This document shows positions 1 through 4,934 of a DNA stretch of 5,739 nt, one piece after another. Both the position numbers and the translations under genes were made by a program. The notes below the pieces were generated by a model. That model worked only from the letters and a program-made list of their open reading frames with translations. It searched no databases and had not been told where the DNA came from. Position 1 is the stretch's first letter. Every line of letters starts with the position of its first letter. This stretch comes from Pedobacter sp. UBA1654. Lineage in GTDB: Bacteria; Bacteroidota; Bacteroidia; Sphingobacteriales; Sphingobacteriaceae. The DNA is taken from positions 118,993 to 124,731 of the forward strand of contig DCLG01000030.1 of the NCBI GenBank assembly GCA_002320935.1, in the 5' to 3' direction.

Positions 1-597
1 CTGGGGAACCTGCGTTCGGGAAAGGGCGACCCGACCTATATTCCGCGATCATCCGGTGCTACAAAGGCATTTTTGAAGAGCCCGGTACCGAAGGAGTTTT
101 ACTGGTCCTACCTGTATGTGGCATCGCCTGTGGCCAATCTGCAAAACAACATCAACCTGGTGAAAAGTCCGGAAGGCAGTTACAAGGATCTGGTGATGAA
201 TGAATTTTTGCCCGCCTTTGTGACTAAGTTCATCGTAGATCAGGAACCTAAGAAATTTCACCAGATCAATCCATTTTTAAATGTAGGTACCATCTATGTG
301 TACAGCTTTTCCTATCTGCGCTGGCCGGGTATATTGCTGATGTTCTTCTATTTCATTGCGCTGATCAACTTGTATTACCTGCTGATCCGGAAGTCGGATA
401 CCTATAAAGTAACCGGTATGGCCATCCTGTTCAACATGATCATTTTTGCGAACTTCCACAACACGATCGCCTATTCAGCCTCCAGTTTACAGCTGATTTA
501 TCCGGTGCTGTTCTCGATGGTCAGCTTTCTGCTGAACCAGCGGAAGCTGCGGGGCAGTACAGGGGAGCCACTACCAGAGGCCGCTACTCCGGTATAA
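1..597 (+). CDS. O-antigen / oligosaccharide repeat-unit polymerase (Wzy-type), C-terminal part
   Basis: The frame is open from the first base and ends at TAA (595-597), so 198 C-terminal residues are visible and the start lies upstream of the window. Wzy-type polymerases are multi-pass inner-membrane proteins that join lipid-linked oligosaccharide repeat units on the periplasmic side. The visible part starts with LGNLRSG, followed by a hydrophilic loop with YLYVASPVANLQ (residues 38-49), which resembles the large periplasmic loop of the O-antigen polymerase family. Then come NVGTIYVY (94-101) and three hydrophobic stretches likely to be membrane helices (about 107-129, 137-153 and 161-178). 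The tail is short and polar, ending in PEAATPV. A TTG at 73 could be misread as a start, but the frame is clearly open upstream. The sugar-nucleotide and glycosyltransferase genes downstream support the call. Wzy proteins diverge strongly in sequence, so the family is likely but the linkage made cannot be inferred. Confidence 0.75.
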   Translation: MGNLRSGKGDPTYIPRSSGATKAFLKSPVPKEFYWSYLYVASPVANLQNNINLVKSPEGSYKDLVMNEFLPAFVTKFIVDQEPKKFHQINPFLNVGTIYVYSFSYLRWPGILLMFFYFIALINLYYLLIRKSDTYKVTGMAILFNMIIFANFHNTIAYSASSLQLIYPVLFSMVSFLLNQRKLRGSTGEPLPEAATPV

Positions 598-805
598 ACA
601 GGTTTTGTATTGGAAAAAGACAATATTTCATTGCTGAACCGGAGGCACTGCACAATTTTAAATTTTCCGGATTCGCACAGGAACGAAATCTGCGGCGAAA
701 TCGTATGTATTTTGTGAATCAAATCGTGCAATTGCACACCAGCATGCCCTGATCCACTGAAAATATATTTCGTAGATTGCTCTGCAAATCAAAGTATTGA
801 ACACT

Positions 806-830
806 GCGCTCGGGTCAGATCAGCGCTTTT
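806..830 (+). terminator. Weak candidate intrinsic terminator
   Basis: GCGCT (806-810) and AGCGC (822-826) form a perfect 5-bp stem around an 11-base loop, followed directly by TTTT (827-830). It would end transcripts coming from the polymerase gene. The stem is short and the T run brief, so this could easily be chance. Confidence 0.2.
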
Positions 831-871
831 CTGCCTGCTTTCACATTCGAAATGCAAGGCCTGGAAAGGCT

Positions 872-880
872 TAATATTTG
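872..880 (+). promoter_or_regulatory. Candidate Bacteroidota -7 promoter element
   Basis: TAATATTTG resembles the Bacteroidota -7 consensus TAnnTTTG, but with one extra base in the spacer. It ends 39 bases before the chosen ATG of the acetyltransferase at 920. A transcript starting a few bases after it would begin at or after the alternative ATG at 884, which favours the 920 start. No clear -33 TTG element is seen at the expected distance. Confidence 0.25.
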
Positions 881-919
881 TTGATGGCCGTTTATTTATG
901 GAGGATTAAAGAATTATGT

Positions 920-1471
920 ATGCAGTTTGAGGTTTATCTGAGGGCGTTTAAACCTGAAGACGCCGTTTTTATTAATGAATTACGGAAAAGTAAGGAAATA
1001 GAAGAGAAAATTGGTGGCGTGACCAAATTTGTGTCCCTGGAAAGGGAGCAGAAATGGGTTAATGACATCATTTACAATGATGATCCCAGGAATGGCTGGC
1101 TCGCCGTATGTGAGGTGGGTGGCAATGACAACATCATTGGTTATGCTTCCGTAAACGACATTGATTACCGCAATGGTACCTGCATTGGCGGCGGTATAAA
1201 GGTGATTTCCCCAACGCCGGGTAAGTTCTATGGCCTGCAGGTATTGCTCCTGGGCATGAGACATGCTTTTGAAGAGCTTCGAATGGTTCGCTTCGCAGTT
1301 TACGTGATGGAAGAGAATAAAGGTTCGCTTCGCATTATGGAACGTGCCGGACTGAAGCGTGAGGGTTTCCTGCGGAAATACATTTACAAGAACGGTGCAC
1401 ACCGCAATTGCTGGTTGCTGAGCATTACTGACGAGGAATACCGCGAGACCAAACAAAAATTCAACATATGA
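920..1471 (+). CDS. GNAT-family N-acetyltransferase (RimJ/RimL/WecD-like), probably acting on an amino sugar
   Basis: GNAT enzymes transfer an acyl group from acyl-CoA to an amine; this one is cytosolic, with no signal peptide. The 183 residues are about the usual length for the family. The N-terminus VYLRAFKPEDA (5-15) is the typical first strand and helix. Motif A covers about 93-110, with TPGKFYGLQ in the place of the usual RGxGxG/A loop. Motif B is ENKGSLRIMERAGLKREGFLR (132-152), with the family's N-x-x-S, AGL and EGFLR features. I chose ATG 920 because homologous domains start at this point; in-frame ATG 884 and TTG 878 would add 12 or 14 residues of atypical leader. GGAGG at 900-904 lies 15 bases upstream, too far for a standard ribosome site. 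The TGA overlaps the aminotransferase ATG (ATGA at 1468-1471), indicating translational coupling. The likely role is N-acylation of the amino sugar made by that aminotransferase. Protein acetylation is a less likely alternative. Confidence 0.82.
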   Translation: MQFEVYLRAFKPEDAVFINELRKSKEIEEKIGGVTKFVSLEREQKWVNDIIYNDDPRNGWLAVCEVGGNDNIIGYASVNDIDYRNGTCIGGGIKVISPTPGKFYGLQVLLLGMRHAFEELRMVRFAVYVMEENKGSLRIMERAGLKREGFLRKYIYKNGAHRNCWLLSITDEEYRETKQKFNI

Positions 1472-2550
1472 TCCCGATTACCAAACCGTTTATGCCTCCA
1501 CAGGAGGAGTATGCACACTATTTAAAAGGGATATGGCAGCGTCAGTGGATCACCAATATGGGGCCGCTTTCCAGTAACCTGGAGCTAATCATTAAAGATT
1601 ATCTGAAAGTAAACCACCTGTTGTATGTGACCAACGGTACCGTAGCACTGGAAATGGCCATGAAGGGCCTGGAACTGGAAGGTGAGGTGATCACAACGGC
1701 ATTTTCCTTTGTCGCCACCACCAGCAGCATTGTCTGGTCCGGCTGTCAGCCGGTATTCGTAGACATCGACAACGATTCACTGAACATCGATCCGGCGAAG
1801 ATTGAGGCGGCGATTACGGATAAAACCTGCGCCATCCTGGCGACCCACGTGTATGGAAATCCATGTGACGTGGAAGCGATCGATATCATTGCCAAAAAAC
1901 ACAACCTTAAAGTAATATATGATGGTGCCCATGCTTTCGGGGTGCAGGTAAACGGGCAGTCCATTTTCAATTATGGCGACGTTTCCATCTGCAGTCTGCA
2001 TGCCACCAAGCTTTACCACTCGATAGAGGGGGGGCTGATCATGACCAATGATCCGGAGTTTCTGAAGCAACTGGCGCTGATGCGGAATTTTGGCTTCAAT
2101 GGACCGGAAGCCTTTGCATCCCTTGGCATTAATGGTAAAAATTCTGAGTTTCATGCGGCCATGGGGCTGGTGAACATTACCCACATGCCGGAGATCATGG
2201 AGAAACGTAAGACCATCTCCGACCGTTACGATCAGAACCTGCAGGGCCTGCGTGCGCGCAGACCGAAATGGCATGAGCAATCGGCTAACAACTACGCCTA
2301 CTATCCACTGGTTTTTGAAGATGTTCAGTTGATGCTGAACTGTATGGAGTACCTGAAAGTGAACGAGATCTTTACCAGGAGGTATTTTTATCCTTCGCTG
2401 GCCAGCTCATTGCCTTACATGGAATACAAGAAGCTGGACGTGACGGAAGATATTTCCAGCCGGGTATTGTGTTTGCCTTTGTACTGCGACCTGACCACGG
2501 AAGAGGTGGATCTGATCAGTCGTTTGATGTTGCGGGTGCAGAATAATTAA
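1468..2550 (+). CDS. DegT/DnrJ/EryC1/StrS-family PLP-dependent sugar aminotransferase, VioA-like
   Basis: This fold-type I PLP enzyme converts a keto-deoxy sugar nucleotide to an amino sugar nucleotide in the cytosol, normally with glutamate as amino donor. The full 360 residues are present, a normal length. Visible features in order: IPITKPFMPP (2-10) at the N-terminus; VTNGT (54-58), the cofactor-phosphate and substrate loop; TTAFSFVATTSSI (76-88); VFVDID (96-101); ATHVYGNPCD (125-134); IYDGAH (150-155), where Asp152 should contact the PLP ring nitrogen; and HATKLYHSIEGG (178-189), where Lys181 should form the Schiff base. FGFNGPEAF (208-216) and GKNSEFHAAMGLVN (223-236) are family-typical. 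From memory the pattern is close to VioA, which makes dTDP-4-amino-4,6-dideoxyglucose, but substrate and stereochemistry cannot be fixed by eye. It overlaps the upstream acetyltransferase by four bases, so the two probably act in sequence: amination, then N-acylation. No dTDP-glucose synthase or dehydratase gene is in the window. Confidence 0.92.
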   Translation: MIPITKPFMPPQEEYAHYLKGIWQRQWITNMGPLSSNLELIIKDYLKVNHLLYVTNGTVALEMAMKGLELEGEVITTAFSFVATTSSIVWSGCQPVFVDIDNDSLNIDPAKIEAAITDKTCAILATHVYGNPCDVEAIDIIAKKHNLKVIYDGAHAFGVQVNGQSIFNYGDVSICSLHATKLYHSIEGGLIMTNDPEFLKQLALMRNFGFNGPEAFASLGINGKNSEFHAAMGLVNITHMPEIMEKRKTISDRYDQNLQGLRARRPKWHEQSANNYAYYPLVFEDVQLMLNCMEYLKVNEIFTRRYFYPSLASSLPYMEYKKLDVTEDISSRVLCLPLYCDLTTEEVDLISRLMLRVQNN

Positions 2551-2566
2551 AATTTGCCTGGCAGCC

Positions 2567-2680
2567 TGCATCAGCAATGAACGGGCGCTGCTTAGCTAAC
2601 AATTGCATAGCAGACTTGCATCAGCAATGAACGGGCACTGCTTAGCTAACAATTGCATAGCAGACTTGCATCAGCAATGA
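2567..2680. repeat. 50-bp direct tandem repeat, two full copies plus a partial third
   Basis: Copies start with TGCATCAGCAATGA at 2567, 2617 and 2667, an exact 50-base period. The first two full copies (2567-2616 and 2617-2666) differ by one base (G2587 versus A2637). The third keeps only its first 14 bases and then diverges to TTCGGGCCTG, which still resembles ACGGGCGCTG. Each full copy contains CTGCT and AGCAG arms (2588-2592 with 2609-2613; 2638-2642 with 2659-2663) able to form a small hairpin around 16 bases, which include the palindromes TTAGCTAA and CAATTG. There are no unique spacers, so it is not a CRISPR array. The array sits just after the aminotransferase stop codon. Function is unknown; a folded transcript end or a slippage-prone minisatellite are possible. 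Confidence 0.93.
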
Positions 2681-2740
2681 TTCGGGCCTGCGTAAATCAG
2701 GGCGGGATATGTTGCCTGATAAATATAGATTAAATAAGAT

Positions 2741-2768
2741 GCAGGTTGGGCATTTGTGCCGGACCTGC
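2741..2768 (+). promoter_or_regulatory. Hairpin 17 bases upstream of the glycosyltransferase start
   Basis: GCAGGT (2741-2746) pairs with ACCTGC (2763-2768). After a two-base internal bulge on each side, GGCA (2749-2752) pairs with TGCC (2757-2760) around a TTTG loop. No T run follows on either strand, so it does not look like an intrinsic terminator. If transcribed it would lie in the leader of the glycosyltransferase message. A dyad of this size can also arise by chance. Confidence 0.35.
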
Positions 2769-2785
2769 GGGTTGAATAATATAAA

Positions 2786-3679
2786 ATGAAAGTTTCCCTT
2801 TGTATCATAACTTATAATCATGAACCTTATATAGAGGCTTGTTTACAGGGTGCTGTGGATCAGGTGCTGAACTGTGATTATGAGATTATTATTGGTGAGG
2901 ATCTGTCATCTGACGGTACGCTGGATATCTGTAAAAAGTTTGCAGCTGCTTATCCGAAGATCATCAGATTGATTTCGGGCCCGGTGAATGTGGGCATGAC
3001 GGCGAATGGTCTGCGCACTTTTGCAGCCTGCAGCGGCGATTACCTGGCCATTTGCGAGGGTGATGATTACTGGACCGATCCACATAAGCTGCAGCGGCAG
3101 GTAGATTTTCTGGAAACACATCCTGACTACAGTATGGTGGCCGAGAATGGCCTGGTGCTGGATACCACAAGGGGGATTGAACATCCTTTTAACAACATTG
3201 ATGAACGCGATCTGGAGATTCATCATTTGCTGGCCAAGCGGCAGTTTCCGACGGCTTCGGTTTTGCTGCGCCGTGCGGCACTGGATCCTTCATTGATGAA
3301 CTATAAATTTAGTGCAGATACCTTTCTCTGGTGTTTTCTGGCGCAGAAAGGTAAGATCCGCTATTTCCCGGTGATGTCTTCCGTTTACCGGAAGGGTACA
3401 CAGGGCGTTGTGTTATCGACCGACAAGCTGGAGTGGGCCCTGCTGATGGAGAAGTGGAACAACGACATTGCCAAGATCCTGCCGAAAGGTTTTGATCAGC
3501 AGGTGCTGAAACGCAGGAACTATACGGAGTTCCTGAAGGTGTTCCACTTTTGTGCAAATAAGGGGGAGTTTAAAAAGGCGATCTGCTCGTTGAAAAAGTG
3601 CTTTCACTATCAGCCTTTGCGTACGATGCAGGCCTTTTCGAAGTTCCTGTTCCGTAAGCTAACACCTGCATCGAAGTAG
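2786..3679 (+). CDS. Family 2 glycosyltransferase (GT-A fold)
   Basis: This cytosolic enzyme probably transfers a sugar from a nucleotide donor onto the growing lipid-linked repeat unit. The 297 residues match the usual length of GT2 enzymes without membrane segments. The N-terminus VSLCIITYNHEPYIEACL (3-20) is the classic GT2 opening. EDLSSDGT (38-45) is the nucleotide-binding region, with Asp39 before the SSDGT turn. GDYLAICEGDDYW (84-96) holds the metal-binding DXD-type motif (Asp93-Asp94), followed by the family-typical DPHKLQRQVDFL. The second half carries DTFLW (178-182) in the acceptor region. ATG 2786 starts the conserved first strand directly; no Shine-Dalgarno is evident in the AT-rich leader. 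The last 14 codons (residues 284-297, FSKFLFRKLTPASK) and the stop lie inside the first units of the downstream tandem array, so the C-terminus may have been shaped by the repeat. Donor and linkage cannot be inferred. Confidence 0.9.
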   Translation: MKVSLCIITYNHEPYIEACLQGAVDQVLNCDYEIIIGEDLSSDGTLDICKKFAAAYPKIIRLISGPVNVGMTANGLRTFAACSGDYLAICEGDDYWTDPHKLQRQVDFLETHPDYSMVAENGLVLDTTRGIEHPFNNIDERDLEIHHLLAKRQFPTASVLLRRAALDPSLMNYKFSADTFLWCFLAQKGKIRYFPVMSSVYRKGTQGVVLSTDKLEWALLMEKWNNDIAKILPKGFDQQVLKRRNYTEFLKVFHFCANKGEFKKAICSLKKCFHYQPLRTMQAFSKFLFRKLTPASK

Positions 3680-3880
3680 CTCTGATTTTCGACTTCCTGT
3701 CTGCAAGCTGGCACCTGTATCGAAGTAGTTGTAATTTCGATTGCCTGTTGCCTAAGCTGGCACCTGTATCGGAGTAGCTGTGATTTTCGATTTCTTGTTG
3801 CCTAAGCTGGCACCTGCATCGAAGTAGTTGTGATTTCGATTTCCTGTTCCGCAAGCTGGCACCTGCATCGAAGTAGCTGT
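3634..3880. repeat. 49-50-bp tandem array that begins inside the glycosyltransferase gene
   Basis: Four full units start with AAGCT at 3656, 3705, 3754 and 3804, with lengths 49, 49, 50 and 49. A partial unit precedes them (3634-3655, inside the coding sequence) and another follows (3853-3880). Core elements are AAGCTGGCACCTG(C/T)ATCG(A/G)AGTAG and (A/T)TTTCGA, then TTCCTGTT. Units are similar but not identical, so the array is not a very recent expansion. Unit 4 matches the gene's own 3' end closely, for example CCTGTTCCGCAAGCT against CCTGTTCCGTAAGCT. The gene's TAG stop at 3677-3679 is conserved as TAG in every later unit. Each full unit contains an ATCGAA...TTCGAT-type inverted repeat. 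With no unique spacers it is not CRISPR. The function is unknown. Confidence 0.93.
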
Positions 3881-3933
3881 AGCCCGGTATTGCAGGTTAT
3901 TTTATTTTCTTAAGAATATTTTACTGCAGGTAG

Positions 3934-3965
3934 CGGTAATTTTTGATAAATATCATAATTTACCG
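3934..3965. promoter_or_regulatory. Imperfect AT-rich hairpin or dyad
   Basis: CGGTAA (3934-3939) pairs with TTACCG (3960-3965), then TT pairs with AA and TGAT (3944-3947) with ATCA (3952-3955), giving 12 pairs in 14 positions. Only two T-T mismatches interrupt it, around an AAAT loop. No strong T run follows on the + strand (GCTTTAAAC). It may be a weak terminator or an operator-like dyad; the sequence does not decide. Confidence 0.35.
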
Positions 3966-4035
3966 GCTTTAAACATCTGACCAAATATGATGAGTACATC
4001 ATTATTTATGGCTTCCATATACACCTGGGCAATCA

Positions 4036-4044
4036 TAAATTTTG
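4036..4044 (+). promoter_or_regulatory. Candidate Bacteroidota -7 promoter element of the GDSL hydrolase
   Basis: TAAATTTTG has the same TAnnnTTTG form as the candidate at 872-880. It ends 31 bases before the ATG at 4076, giving a leader of about 25 bases. It is one base longer than the consensus TAnnTTTG, and no clear -33 element is visible. Confidence 0.28.
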
Positions 4045-4075
4045 TTAGTGCTTTGAAAAGCGTAATCTTAACCTA

Positions 4076-4768
4076 ATGAAAACTCTCCGAATCCTTGCAG
4101 TTGTACTAACGATTATGGCCTTTCAGAATGTGCAGGCACAGCAGAATGATGACTGGCCGAACTTTAAAAAATACCGTGAAGCCAATGCGGCCCTGGGGCA
4201 ACCCGCTGCGAATGAACAAAGGGTTGTTTTTATGGGCAACTCCATTACAGAGGGCTGGATCAACCATTCGCCGGAATTCTTTAAAGGGCGCCCATATATT
4301 AACCGCGGTATCGGCGGCCAGACCACCCCACAGATGCTGGTGCGGTTCCGTGCGGATGTGGTGGCTTTGAAACCGAAAGTAGTAGTGTTGCTCTGCGGCA
4401 TCAATGACATCGCCGGCAATACAGGACCTTCAACGCTGGAGATGATTCAGGATAACATTGCCTCGATGACCGAGATTGCAATGGCCAACAACATCAAAGT
4501 GGTACTATCTTCGGTACTTCCCGCATACGATTTCCCATGGCGCCCGAATATGGTGCCTGCACCAAAAGTAATTGCCCTGAACAAATGGATCAAGGCTTAT
4601 GCTGCATCTAAAAAAGCGATTTACCTGGATTATTTTTCGGCCATGGTGGATGAACGCATGGGCATGAAGTCGATCTATCACAATGATGAAGTGCATCCGA
4701 ACAAACTTGGATACTCGGTGATGGAACCATTGGCAGAACAGGCCATTAAAGCGGCGCTGAAAAAATAA
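4076..4768 (+). CDS. Secreted SGNH/GDSL-family hydrolase (esterase or acylhydrolase)
   Basis: SGNH hydrolases cleave esters, often acetyl or acyl groups on sugars or lipids, by a Ser-His-Asp mechanism. The 230-residue protein begins with a signal peptide: a positively charged start, a hydrophobic core (about 5-16) and a likely cleavage after VQA (residue 21), before QQND. The mature enzyme is therefore probably periplasmic or exported. All four family blocks are visible: block I FMGNSITEGW (52-61) with nucleophile Ser56; block II NRGIGGQ (76-82) with an oxyanion Gly; block III LLCGIND (105-111) with Asn110; and block V NDEVHPN (203-209) with Asp204 and His207. The ATG at 4076 opens directly on the signal peptide. 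The 396-base gap after the glycosyltransferase and the candidate promoter suggest it is transcribed separately. It might deacylate polysaccharide, but the sequence does not show its substrate, and this family is common in Bacteroidota outside such clusters. Confidence 0.9.
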   Translation: MKTLRILAVVLTIMAFQNVQAQQNDDWPNFKKYREANAALGQPAANEQRVVFMGNSITEGWINHSPEFFKGRPYINRGIGGQTTPQMLVRFRADVVALKPKVVVLLCGINDIAGNTGPSTLEMIQDNIASMTEIAMANNIKVVLSSVLPAYDFPWRPNMVPAPKVIALNKWIKAYAASKKAIYLDYFSAMVDERMGMKSIYHNDEVHPNKLGYSVMEPLAEQAIKAALKK

Positions 4769-4771
4769 TTT

Positions 4772-4797
4772 GCGGTCCAAACCGCTCAGTTTGTTTG
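4772..4797 (+). terminator. Candidate terminator after the GDSL hydrolase
   Basis: GCGGT (4772-4776) pairs with ACCGC (4781-4785) around a CCAA loop, starting three bases after the stop codon. It is followed by the T-rich but interrupted tract TCAGTTTGTTTG. The position suits an intrinsic terminator; the stem is only 5 bp. Confidence 0.4.
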
Positions 4798-4803
4798 TCG
4801 TAC

Positions 4804-4823
4804 GGCTTTTTGATTTTTAAGCC
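4804..4823. terminator. Second weak hairpin in the same gap
   Basis: GGCTT (4804-4808) pairs with AAGCC (4819-4823) around the T-rich loop TTTGATTTTT. The Ts lie in the loop rather than after the stem, so termination is doubtful. It may act together with the hairpin just upstream or be chance. Confidence 0.2.
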
Positions 4824-4934
4824 CGGCAATGATCTGGTGGTATGAATAATTTAAAGATTAATGTTGTAAATTAGTGTTTTAAATGCTGTTGTGACACGCT
4901 CTATCATTCCTAAACTTAAACGTCTTTTATCACA

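Larger units (their letters stand above)
598..919. other. Intergenic gap without a convincing gene
   Basis: These 322 bases separate the polymerase from the acetyltransferase. Frames on both strands are short and encode nothing recognisable. A reverse-strand frame at 498-737 runs into the polymerase gene and has no family features. The gap holds a weak hairpin followed by four T (806-830) and a candidate promoter (872-880), so the downstream pair may have its own transcript. It could also be a decayed remnant of a lost cluster gene, but no residual protein similarity is apparent by eye. Confidence 0.5.
3881..4075. other. AT-rich spacer upstream of the GDSL hydrolase
   Basis: No coding frame is seen. 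After the array ends, the sequence turns AT-rich. It contains two direct copies of TGCAGGT (3891-3897 and 3925-3931), the palindrome TTCTTAAGAA (3907-3916), a long imperfect hairpin (3934-3965), a short ATGATG-AGTA-CATCAT dyad (3987-4002) and a candidate promoter (4036-4044). It is likely to hold the end of the glycosyltransferase transcript and the promoter of the hydrolase gene. Confidence 0.55.

Noticed and set aside
498..737. Reverse-strand 79-residue frame across the polymerase end and the following gap
   Set aside because: Part of it is antisense to a real gene; the rest has no family resemblance, and no conserved start context is visible.
726..737. Perfect 12-base palindrome GTGCAATTGCAC
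   Set aside because: About one such palindrome is expected by chance in a window of this size, and nothing around it, such as a second copy, supports an operator.
878..919. Upstream TTG (878) or ATG (884) start for the acetyltransferase
   Set aside because: The extra 12-14 residues (MAVYLWRIKELC and similar) do not fit the GNAT N-terminus, which begins at MQFEVYLRAF, and the candidate promoter lies on top of these codons.
980..1456. Reverse-strand 158-residue frame inside the acetyltransferase
   Set aside because: It is a shadow of the GNAT gene with no recognisable domain or plausible start context.
1777..2280. Reverse-strand 167-residue frame inside the aminotransferase
   Set aside because: It is fully covered by an unmistakable aminotransferase on the + strand and shows no family features of its own.
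3624..3673. Nine-base inverted repeat CGATGCAGG / CCTGCATCG with a 32-base loop around the glycosyltransferase end
   Set aside because: With so long a loop this match is about as frequent as chance allows; it is kept only as part of the octamer observation.
3570..3854. Reverse-strand 94-residue frame with repeated peptide segments
   Set aside because: It is the complement of the 49-50-bp array and the glycosyltransferase 3' end. Its peptide repetition comes from the DNA repeat, and the period is not a multiple of three, so each unit is read in a different frame.
2567..3880. Possible CRISPR arrays
   Set aside because: The units abut each other and the whole 49-50 bases repeat, with no unique spacers between constant repeats. 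No cas genes are in the window.
3987..4002. ATGATG-AGTA-CATCAT dyad
   Set aside because: A 6-bp stem in AT-rich sequence without flanking support is not distinguishable from chance.
4128..4370. Alternative + strand 80-residue frame inside the GDSL hydrolase
   Set aside because: It lies wholly within the hydrolase, whose catalytic blocks and signal peptide are clear in the other frame.
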